Shown piece by piece: positions 1 through 6,535 of a stretch of 64,000 nucleotides of DNA (position 1 is its first letter; every line of letters starts with the position of its first letter). A program made the translations under genes and the position numbers. The notes under the pieces were generated by a model. It was not told the origin of the DNA and did not search any database. It was given only the letters and a program-made list of their open reading frames with translations. Source of the stretch: Sphingobacteriales bacterium (GTDB lineage Bacteria; Bacteroidota; Bacteroidia; Sphingobacteriales; Sphingobacteriaceae); contig JANXOD010000016.1 of NCBI GenBank assembly GCA_025353765.1, positions 248,001 through 312,000 of the forward strand, in the 5' to 3' direction.

Positions 1-996
1 AGTACCGGAAACCATCCGGAAGTACTTGATATCCGAGATTGGGTTACACAAACAGAGAGGGGTATTCAAAATGATCATCTGGAATACCTGGAACAGTCTC
101 CTTTACCCGGTTGGAGTTCTTTAGGTGAATTACAGCCAGTGTATGTTGAATTTGAGCTTGTATATCAGGAAACATTACAAGTCCTTGAGCATGGTTTTTA
201 TCCTCAAAAAATGCAAACTTTAAACCAGGACTTAACCTATTTGGCAGATCAGGATAAAATACTTGGAAAACAAAAAGAATTGCTTCAACAGGATTATGAG
301 TTGCAAAAAACAGATTTTACGGCCCATGAAAAACTGGTAAATGGAAAGGCAATGGCACCTTTGGAATTAGGACAGGATCAAAGTAAACTCATTGCCAAGG
401 CCAGTTCTATAGAACAGCTAGAGGCACAATTGCTGAATCAAAAAGTGAATCGCTTGAGCAAGCAAAAAGAAATTCTGGAATTAAATAAACAAATCGCAGA
501 TCAGCGTAGCAAGTTTACTTCAGCCTTGTATCGTTTTAAAAGTCAAATTGATGAATGGATAAATCGCTATGTAGTATTAGCTCCTGATGAAGGCAGAATA
601 CAATTTATTTCTTCTTTACAGCAAAACCAAAACATTCAGAACGGACAGGATTTATTTTTTGTAGCCCCGGATAACCGTTCTTTTTATGGGGAAATTGTTG
701 CCCGTCAGGCAGGAATAGGAAAAATCAAAACAAATCAAAAAGTGATTATCAAATTGGAGAGTTATCCCAGTTCAGAATATGGATATTTGAATGGAAAAGT
801 AGAATATATATCCCCTTTCCCGGTGAGAGACAGCAGTTTTGTAATACGTGTAGCTTTACCCGAAGGGATGAAAACCAACTATAATAAAGTGCTTCCTTAT
901 AAAAACAACTTGAGAGCTGTGGCCGAAATCATTACTAAAGATAGGCGTTTATTAGAACGTTTTACATCTCAAATTAGTGATGCTATTAGAAGGTAA
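1..996 (+). CDS. HlyD-family secretion adaptor (C-terminal part)
   Basis: The frame is open from base 1, so the gene begins upstream and about 331 codons are visible. The middle is a long heptad-rich coiled coil (about bases 200-530, rich in Lys, Gln, Glu and Leu), followed by a beta-rich stretch with the typical barrel-like region of membrane-fusion adaptors (APDEGRIQF, then FFVAPDNRSFYGEIVARQ). Family members bridge an inner-membrane ABC or RND pump and an outer-membrane channel in the periplasm; in Bacteroidota they often accompany peptide exporters. The partner transporter would lie upstream, outside the window. It converges on the minus-strand thiamine pair with only 12 bp between stops. 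Confidence 0.8.
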   Translation, partial: STGNHPEVLDIRDWVTQTERGIQNDHLEYLEQSPLPGWSSLGELQPVYVEFELVYQETLQVLEHGFYPQKMQTLNQDLTYLADQDKILGKQKELLQQDYELQKTDFTAHEKLVNGKAMAPLELGQDQSKLIAKASSIEQLEAQLLNQKVNRLSKQKEILELNKQIADQRSKFTSALYRFKSQIDEWINRYVVLAPDEGRIQFISSLQQNQNIQNGQDLFFVAPDNRSFYGEIVARQAGIGKIKTNQKVIIKLESYPSSEYGYLNGKVEYISPFPVRDSSFVIRVALPEGMKTNYNKVLPYKNNLRAVAEIITKDRRLLERFTSQISDAIRR

Positions 997-1008
997 GCCA
1001 CTGGTATT

Positions 1009-1572
1009 TTAAATATTTTCTGCAATAAAAATGCATGGCTGATCAAATGTCAGGCTGTAAAAGCCATCTTTCTCGGTTTCTAATACATGTTCCGTTAAAT
1101 AGTATAATCCAGATATATGTAAGTTTTTAACTTCATGTAATAGCTCAAGCTGCTCACCGGCAGACTGCCACTTACTAAAGCCAGAACAAATGGGGTAGAT
1201 CTTTTTATGTTCCGTAAAAATTACCAGATTAATGAGATCTGCAAACAAAATATAATCTTTCAATACAAACTCATTAGTGATAATATTAACAGCCGGGTAA
1301 TTTTCGGCCACTAAAAATTTAAGGGCATCCTGTAAAACATCTCCTGTACTTGGTATGATCCTGGTATTTTCCTGGACCGGATAGTCTGCATTTGGTGTGA
1401 TTATACCATCGATTTTTATAGCCAGAGAATCAGCTTGCTCATACATATAATCAGCAACTAATACCGTAGGACTCCATTCCAGTAACTGGCCAAAATTTTC
1501 TGCAGAAAAATCTAAACTCATAATGAGTAAAGCAGGTTCCTGTTTTTCACGAACAATATGATGAGATGACAT
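1009..1572 (-). CDS. Thiamine pyrophosphokinase-like protein, catalytic motifs missing
   Basis: 187 aa. The N-terminus (MSSHHIVREKQEPALLI, then GQLLEWSPTVLVAD) and general layout match the Bacteroidota thiamine pyrophosphokinase (TPK) fold, which transfers pyrophosphate from ATP to thiamine. However, the acidic motifs expected in an active enzyme are not there: the usual GDxDS-like segment reads IITPNAD, the D-Q/N-x-TD segment reads STGDVLQDAL, and the GxRxDH segment reads FVLKDYILFAD. It is shorter than typical TPKs (about 200-220 aa). It is the downstream gene of a probable operon with the ThiE-like gene (61 bp apart). It may be a regulatory or binding paralog, or a decaying gene that still has an intact frame. 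Family call is fairly sure; function is not. Confidence 0.6.
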   Translation of the reverse strand: MSSHHIVREKQEPALLIMSLDFSAENFGQLLEWSPTVLVADYMYEQADSLAIKIDGIITPNADYPVQENTRIIPSTGDVLQDALKFLVAENYPAVNIITNEFVLKDYILFADLINLVIFTEHKKIYPICSGFSKWQSAGEQLELLHEVKNLHISGLYYLTEHVLETEKDGFYSLTFDQPCIFIAENI

Positions 1573-1633
1573 TAATTGGTACTTAGTAGTTGCGGGCTAA
1601 AATTGCAATAAGATTTTTAAAGTACCAACTCTT

Positions 1634-2269
1634 TTAATAGATCTTTTTGTAAAAAGCTCTTAAAGCTTCGGCAGGATTTCCAGTCTGGTTTACTGCTGAA
1701 GATACCGCCAAACCGTGTACTCCTGTTTCCAGGATTTCTTCAACATCCGTAATTTTTATCCCACCAACGGCTAAGACAGGAATATCAATACCGGACTTGT
1801 TCATTTTTTGGATGATGTTTTCATATCCTTCAACACCTAATAATGGATGTGCATTAGGCTTGGTTTGAGTAATAGAAAATGGTCCGCAACCAATATAATC
1901 TACCAAATTTAATGCGACAATTCGCTTAATATCTTCAAACGAGTTAGCGGAAGCTCCAAGAGTTTTATCTTCCCCGATTTTATTACGAATGACAGTAAAA
2001 TCTACCTGCATATCTTCCAGATGAACTCCTTGTGCGTCTACCTGGTTTAATAAATGATAATGCTCAGTTAATATTAGAGTTGTTCCCCAATCATCGCAAA
2101 TAGCAGCAACCTGCTGAATCTCATTTATAAGATCCGAATCCTTTTTTGTCAGGCAGCGATATTGGATCCAGTTAGCTCCAGCCTCACAAGCTATTTGTGC
2201 CTGCTCTGCATGACTCCGGTAAGGTGAATCCTGTGTGAGATAATGGAATTTGGAAATATATTTTTTCAT
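1634..2269 (-). CDS. thiE: Thiamine phosphate synthase (ThiE/TenI family)
   Basis: 211 aa TIM barrel of the ThiE/TenI family, which in ThiE joins hydroxymethylpyrimidine-PP to thiazole phosphate. Recognisable elements are WIQYR near residue 35, AQGVHLED, LGASANSFED, CGPFSITQTKPN and the phosphate-binding PVLAVGGI plus GLAVSSAV at the C-terminus. Some positions differ from textbook ThiE: the usual QLRxK is QYRCL and the usual ND is TE, so it could also be a TenI-like paralog. The start ATG at 2267-2269 gives the normal family length. No TPP riboswitch is visible in the 130 bp upstream. The TPK-like gene follows on the same strand. Confidence 0.75.
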   Translation of the reverse strand: MKKYISKFHYLTQDSPYRSHAEQAQIACEAGANWIQYRCLTKKDSDLINEIQQVAAICDDWGTTLILTEHYHLLNQVDAQGVHLEDMQVDFTVIRNKIGEDKTLGASANSFEDIKRIVALNLVDYIGCGPFSITQTKPNAHPLLGVEGYENIIQKMNKSGIDIPVLAVGGIKITDVEEILETGVHGLAVSSAVNQTGNPAEALRAFYKKIY

Positions 2270-2373
2270 GTCCTATTTTAAAAAAAATTCAGAAAAATCA
2301 ATAAATGTACTCGGGTTTCCAGACTCTTTTAGCTTTTTACTTTGTCTAAATGCGATTGGACGCAGATTATTTG

Positions 2374-2381
2374 TAGATTTG
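2374..2381 (+). promoter_or_regulatory. Possible -7 promoter box before the 58-aa ORF
   Basis: TAGATTTG fits the Bacteroidota -7 consensus TAnnTTTG and lies 19 bp before the ATG at 2401. No TTTG at the expected -33 spacing is seen (nearest at 2341-2344, too far), so the call is weak. Confidence 0.3.
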
Positions 2382-2400
2382 TATTCGAAACAAATCAAAT

Positions 2401-2577
2401 ATGGAAAATAACGAACAAACTCCTACAAATTATTCTCTATTTTATATTTTAGCTGCGATTACCGGCATATTAACTGCATGGGTTATTACCGGCTCCGTTT
2501 TAATTATGCTTTTGGGCGTAGTATTAGGACTTCTTTCTGCCGGTTTCTTTGTCAATGTATTAGTTAAAGAAAGATAG
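2401..2577 (+). CDS. Small two-helix membrane protein
   Basis: 58 aa, starting MENNEQTPTNYSLF. After a short polar N-terminus come two hydrophobic segments (about residues 13-32 and 33-54) separated by a tight turn, ending in KER, so it should be a hairpin inner-membrane protein. Family not recognised. It stands alone between the divergent thiE gene and a terminator belonging to the convergent sigma operon. A TAGATTTG box lies just upstream. The clean frame, hydrophobic pattern and isolated position argue for a real gene, but it is short. Confidence 0.55.
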   Translation: MENNEQTPTNYSLFYILAAITGILTAWVITGSVLIMLLGVVLGLLSAGFFVNVLVKER

Positions 2578-2599
2578 GGAAGTTTGAGTAGCAACAAAA

Positions 2600-2632
2600 A
2601 AAGTCCCCAACACACGTGCCGGGGACTTTCAA
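2600..2632 (-). terminator. Rho-independent terminator of the sigma operon
   Basis: AAAGTCCCC (2600-2608) pairs perfectly with GGGGACTTT (2621-2629). Read on the minus strand the stem is followed by a run of seven T (2596-2602), which places it downstream of the anti-sigma gene ending at 2735. It could also stop plus-strand transcription from the 58-aa gene. Confidence 0.7.
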
Positions 2633-2734
2633 CCTAAACCTTATCACAATTAATTAAACCAATTATTGATTCAATTATTATAATAACATCGTAATTCAAA
2701 AAAAGTTTTTATAATCTTAAAATATTTTAAAATT

Positions 2735-3220
2735 TTATTTAGCATGCAGTCTTTTACGCAGAACAGTGTCGATAACATACAGCCCTAAAATAGTATCGGC
2801 AAAAAGAAAGCTTTTTAAAACAGTGCCATTTATGTATTTATTAAAATCAACAGTTGGCATTTTATACTCATTAAATATTCCGGTCACAGGTTGAGACCAA
2901 TCTATCTGGAATAACAAAACTCCCAACAAGGTCATAATAGTAATCAGAAAAAATCCGGAGATCCCGTAAATAATCCGTTTATCAATTAAAGATCTCTGGG
3001 GAATTGGTTCCAGGTTTATTTTTTCCATCAGGTTTCGGGTGAAGCTCATAGAAGGTTCATCCAGATCGATGGCCGAAATGCTCTGATTTAATTTTTTTAA
3101 ATCTTCATACATCGCCTGATAGACCGGATCGGTTTCTATCAATTGTTCTATTTCTGTGTGCTCCTGCAAATTGCAGGTTCCATCTAGATAATCCCAGATG
3201 TGCTGTTCCATTCTATTCAT
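2735..3220 (-). CDS. Putative membrane anti-sigma factor
   Basis: 161 aa, unrecognised by name. The N-terminal 60 residues resemble the start of Bacteroidota anti-sigma proteins (MEQHIWDYLDGT followed by an acidic helix), but no HxxxCxxC zinc motif is present. A strong transmembrane segment spans about residues 85-107 and a second hydrophobic stretch lies near 136-152. Its start overlaps the stop of the sigma factor gene by 4 nt (ATGA type), the usual arrangement for translational coupling of a sigma factor and its membrane-bound regulator. The role as anti-sigma factor is inferred from this coupling and topology. Confidence 0.6.
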   Translation of the reverse strand: MNRMEQHIWDYLDGTCNLQEHTEIEQLIETDPVYQAMYEDLKKLNQSISAIDLDEPSMSFTRNLMEKINLEPIPQRSLIDKRIIYGISGFFLITIMTLLGVLLFQIDWSQPVTGIFNEYKMPTVDFNKYINGTVLKSFLFADTILGLYVIDTVLRKRLHAK

Positions 3221-3798
3221 AACAACTCCATTACTTCGTGATTTAACATACGCTCGAGTTTTTCTTTCAAGCGATGACGTGCTCTGTGTAATTTTACTTT
3301 TATGGTATTTGCTTCCATCCCTAATACCTTTCCAATTTCTTCCAAAGATTGTTCTCCCTGATAAAAAAGAGTGATAATTGCTGCATCGTCTGGTAAAAGC
3401 TGAGCAATAGCTTTATTAACGTACACCATTTTTGATTTATATTCCACCTGATCGGCTCTATATTCTGAAACGTGATTTTCTAACTGTAAACCTGAATTCT
3501 CATCATCTATAGATTGAGTATCTAAACGCTTTTTTCTTAAAAAAGTCATGGCGGTAGTATACACAATACTATATAACCAGGTGCTGAATTTGGATGTTTG
3601 CTTAAAGTTATGCAAAGAACGATAGGCTTTTACAAAACAATCCTGGGCAATTTCTTCGGCATCTTCACGCCTTTTTGAAAAACGTAAAGCTAAGGTAAAT
3701 ACAAAACGTTGATGGCGCTTTATCAATTCGGCATAGGCCGATTGCTGACCATCCAGCACTTTAGTAATTAACTCTATATCCGAAAGTTTCGTTTGCAT
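3217..3798 (-). CDS. ECF RNA polymerase sigma factor
   Basis: 193 aa. Region 2 is clear (ELIKRHQRFVFTLALRF, then DAEEIAQDCFVKAYRSL, residues about 22-65) and includes the -10 recognition helix with STWLYSIVYT. Region 4 follows at about 130-180 (SLEEIGKVLGMEANTIKVKL, a helix-turn-helix). No further domains are seen, so it is an ECF (group 4) sigma-70 family member directing RNA polymerase to a small regulon. It is the first gene of a two-gene operon with the putative anti-sigma factor. The operon is divergent from the small membrane protein at 3973. Confidence 0.88.
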   Translation of the reverse strand: MQTKLSDIELITKVLDGQQSAYAELIKRHQRFVFTLALRFSKRREDAEEIAQDCFVKAYRSLHNFKQTSKFSTWLYSIVYTTAMTFLRKKRLDTQSIDDENSGLQLENHVSEYRADQVEYKSKMVYVNKAIAQLLPDDAAIITLFYQGEQSLEEIGKVLGMEANTIKVKLHRARHRLKEKLERMLNHEVMELL

Positions 3799-3972
3799 CA
3801 GTTATCATCTCTGACGTATCTCCCAAATAAAAGGTTACACCCTTTAGCCATGTTTCTTAAAGTTAAGAATTATTTATGGTGCAAGTGTAACCTCAGTAAT
3901 TTCCATGTAGTCATAACTAACAGATCGGTTGATCAACAAAAAACAAATTATTTAAACTTAAATTATACAATC

Positions 3973-4326
3973 ATGGAAGGAATATTAGTTCCGATTTTAA
4001 TTAGCCTTGGCGCATTTGCAATGGTATTCGGATTACGTTATTTAGCTAACAAAGAAAATATGGCAATGATCCAAAACGGGATCGATCCCAAATTAAACCG
4101 TCCGCAACCGCAGCCATATAAAAATTTGAAATGGGGTTTATTACTAATGGGTGCCGGCATAGGGTTATTTTTAGCATATATTTTAGATCATACTATATTA
4201 AACTATTATGGTGGTTTCCGTAGTCGGGATAATGAAGCCATTTACTTTTCTCTAATTGGCATCTTTGGTGGATTGGGATTATTTATCTCTTATCTGATAG
4301 AGAAGAAAAACACATTAGATAAATAA
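3973..4326 (+). CDS. DUF6249-like small membrane protein
   Basis: 117 aa with three hydrophobic segments: residues 2-20 (ILVPILISLGAFAMVFGLRY), about 52-70 and about 90-109. Between the first two is a cytosolic loop of the form NKENMAMIQNGIDPKL, the hallmark of Bacteroidota DUF6249 proteins, often found next to ECF sigma factors. Function unknown. An upstream in-frame ATG at 3793 would add 60 residues that overlap the sigma gene and do not look coding, so the ATG at 3973 is chosen. Divergent from the sigma/anti-sigma operon, it may belong to the regulon. Confidence 0.75.
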   Translation: MEGILVPILISLGAFAMVFGLRYLANKENMAMIQNGIDPKLNRPQPQPYKNLKWGLLLMGAGIGLFLAYILDHTILNYYGGFRSRDNEAIYFSLIGIFGGLGLFISYLIEKKNTLDK

Positions 4327-4345
4327 CCATTCTCAGTTTTTAAAA

Positions 4346-4379
4346 AGAACATCATTCCTTATGGAATAGGTGTTTTTTT
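4346..4379 (+). terminator. Hairpin terminator after the DUF6249-like gene
   Basis: An imperfect stem (AACATCATTCC against GGAATAGGTGTT) is followed by seven T (4372-4379). It lies 20 bp after the stop at 4326 and just before the convergent thioesterase gene. Confidence 0.55.
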
Positions 4380-4385
4380 CGTGTA

Positions 4386-4808
4386 TTAGGTTTTGGGAAT
4401 TACGGCAACTGTTAACCTGCTAATGCAATTCATTTTACCACGATCATCGTAGATCTTAATTTCCCAGACATGTGTTTTTCCGCCTATGTGAATAGGCTTG
4501 CAAATACCGGTAACAAACCCGGATTTAACAGGGCGCAAATGATTGGCATTAATTTCTAAGCCCACACCCATTTTTAGGTTTTCATCTAAAATCATATTTG
4601 AAGCGACACTTCCTAATGATTCGGCTAAAACCACAGATGCTCCACCGTGTAAAATCCCGTAAGGTTGGTGTGTACGTTCATCAACGGGCATGGTTGCAGA
4701 AAGAGAATCAGCTGTTATCTCTGTAAACTCAATACCAATTAATGCACCAATATGCTTTTTGGGGCGATCATTTAGTTCTTTAACCGTATATTCTCTGAAC
4801 CATATCAT
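4386..4808 (-). CDS. Hotdog thioesterase, YdiI/MenI type
   Basis: 140 aa single hotdog domain of the PaaI family. The catalytic set of E. coli YdiI-type enzymes is conserved at the same numbers: Gln48, His54 and Glu63 in HQPYGILHGGASVVLAESLGS. Such enzymes hydrolyse aryl-CoA esters, in the menaquinone pathway 1,4-dihydroxy-2-naphthoyl-CoA. Menaquinone is the usual Bacteroidota quinone, so a MenI role is plausible but the substrate cannot be read from sequence. Last gene of a run polA-kinase-DinB-thioesterase; its ATG overlaps the DinB stop by 4 nt. Confidence 0.8.
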   Translation of the reverse strand: MIWFREYTVKELNDRPKKHIGALIGIEFTEITADSLSATMPVDERTHQPYGILHGGASVVLAESLGSVASNMILDENLKMGVGLEINANHLRPVKSGFVTGICKPIHIGGKTHVWEIKIYDDRGKMNCISRLTVAVIPKT

Positions 4809-5311
4809 ACATATCGTTCTTCTATAATAGCCCGATGATGGTTTACATGGCCGGCTAAAATATATATCAATGCTTTTACACTAATGCTATTCCCACTAGC
4901 CGATCCTGTTCGATTAAGCTCTGTTTCATTTAAAGATTTAATCAGAAACATGTTGGCTTCTCTAACAAGAGCAAATTCTTCTGCCAAACTATTTAGGGTG
5001 CGATCGTTAAAATGGGCATGTGCTACAAATTCATTTTCATCAAAACCAGACAATGGCGTTTGATCATTTCGCGAAAATCGAAGGATACGGTAGGCCATAA
5101 TTCGCTCTGTATCTATCATGTGTCCAACCAATTCTTTAATGGTCCATTTACCCTCAGCATAAGCAAAACAGCTTTTTTCTTCTGAAATAGTCTTTAGAAA
5201 TCGTGTGAAAGAAGTTATCTGGTATTCTAATTCTCCTGCAACGTTATCAGAAACAGTATCAATATACTTTTTAAAATAAGGCGGGTGCTCTTCAGCTGTT
5301 GGTCGGTTCAT
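4805..5311 (-). CDS. DinB/YfiT-like putative metalloenzyme
   Basis: 168 aa four-helix bundle of the DinB_2 group. Candidate metal ligands are His64 in GHMIDTER and His155 plus His158/159 in GHVNHH, the standard three-His arrangement. Family members include thiol transferases (bacillithiol- or mycothiol-dependent) and many of unknown substrate; nothing here fixes the reaction. It overlaps the upstream histidine kinase gene by 20 nt and the downstream thioesterase by 4 nt, so the three are almost certainly co-transcribed. Confidence 0.8.
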   Translation of the reverse strand: MNRPTAEEHPPYFKKYIDTVSDNVAGELEYQITSFTRFLKTISEEKSCFAYAEGKWTIKELVGHMIDTERIMAYRILRFSRNDQTPLSGFDENEFVAHAHFNDRTLNSLAEEFALVREANMFLIKSLNETELNRTGSASGNSISVKALIYILAGHVNHHRAIIEERYV

Positions 5312-6509
5312 ATGTTAAGTTGCTTTTTAAAATAATTCGAAATGTTGTTCCTTTACCCAGTTCTGAATCTTTCACAAAGATATGGCCCCGATGGTAATTT
5401 TCTACAATACGTTTAGTAAGTGATAAGCCCAAACCCCAGCCGCGTTTTCGGGTAGTATAACCCGGTTGAAAGACAGTATCAAATTTCAATCGCGAAATAC
5501 CTGTTCCTGTATCAGTAACATCAATAAACACTTGTTCTTTAACTAAATTTTCAGTGATTTTTAACTCAATTTTACCTGGGCCTTCAATGGCATTTACCGC
5601 ATTTTTTAGAAGATTTTCAAGTACCCAGTCAAAAAGCGGAACGTTTACCAAAGCCTCTACATGAGTATCTCCATTTAAAACAAACTCTATTTTATCACTA
5701 GCCCTCACTTTAAAATAATTTATAAAATTGTTTACTACGTCATAAATTACATAATTTTCAAGAATAGGTTTTGATCCAATTTTTGAAAAACGATCAGCCA
5801 CCATTTCTAAGCGCTTCACATCATTTTCCATCTCCAAAATAAGAGGGTCATCTTCAGCATTAAACTTAGACTTTAGAAGCTCAACCCAAGCCATTAAAGC
5901 TGATATTGGTGTCCCTAATTGATGTGCTGTTTCTTTAGCCATACCCACCCAAACCTGGTTTTGCTCTGACTTTCTGGAAGAATTAAAAACGGCGTATGCA
6001 ATTAACAGAAATATAGCGATTACCGTAAGTTGTATGTAAGGGAATACTCTTAACTGAGTAAGCAGCATAGAATCCTTATAATATACATACCACTTTTTAT
6101 CACCGCTTGAATTCAAATTCAACACAATAGGCTGGTGCTGAGATTTCATTTCTTTCAGCTGGCTTTTAAAATAGGGTGCATCATACTTTTTGTTGATATC
6201 TCCTTTAAATGGAGTTTTGGTATCGTCCAGTCCTCGGTAAAAAAATATATTATCTGTCGAATCTGCTACAATAGCAGGAATTGCCAAACTATCTCTTACA
6301 GTGCTAAAAAAGTTCATGTATTCATCACTGATATCTGGCATACCCACTATATTTCTGATACTTTGCGCCCATAATTCTGCCCGAACACGCTCTACATTTG
6401 AAATATTTTTTACCAAATAATTTGTATACCACAAGGATGCACCTGCAATTAAAATTGCAAAAGCCAGTAATATAAATTTCCAGCGTGCCTTTTGTTGGTA
6501 GGGATTCAT
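5292..6509 (-). CDS. Membrane sensor histidine kinase
   Basis: 405 aa. Transmembrane helices at about residues 12-31 and 158-175 enclose a periplasmic sensor region of about 125 residues. The dimerisation helix carries the phosphorylated His in ETAHQLGTPIS (about residue 187). The HATPase domain has an N box (ENLLKNAVNAIEG), a DTGTGI motif, and the G2-type WGLGLSLTKRIVE. No response regulator lies alongside; this kinase next to polA seems to be an orphan. It begins 26 bp after polA and overlaps the DinB gene. Confidence 0.88.
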   Translation of the reverse strand: MNPYQQKARWKFILLAFAILIAGASLWYTNYLVKNISNVERVRAELWAQSIRNIVGMPDISDEYMNFFSTVRDSLAIPAIVADSTDNIFFYRGLDDTKTPFKGDINKKYDAPYFKSQLKEMKSQHQPIVLNLNSSGDKKWYVYYKDSMLLTQLRVFPYIQLTVIAIFLLIAYAVFNSSRKSEQNQVWVGMAKETAHQLGTPISALMAWVELLKSKFNAEDDPLILEMENDVKRLEMVADRFSKIGSKPILENYVIYDVVNNFINYFKVRASDKIEFVLNGDTHVEALVNVPLFDWVLENLLKNAVNAIEGPGKIELKITENLVKEQVFIDVTDTGTGISRLKFDTVFQPGYTTRKRGWGLGLSLTKRIVENYHRGHIFVKDSELGKGTTFRIILKSNLTYEPTNS

Positions 6510-6535
6510 GGGAGTAATAGAATAATCATTTCCAA

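Noticed and set aside
2270-2400. TPP riboswitch upstream of thiE
   Set aside because: No THI-box sequence such as CUGAGA near a paired stem was visible in this stretch.
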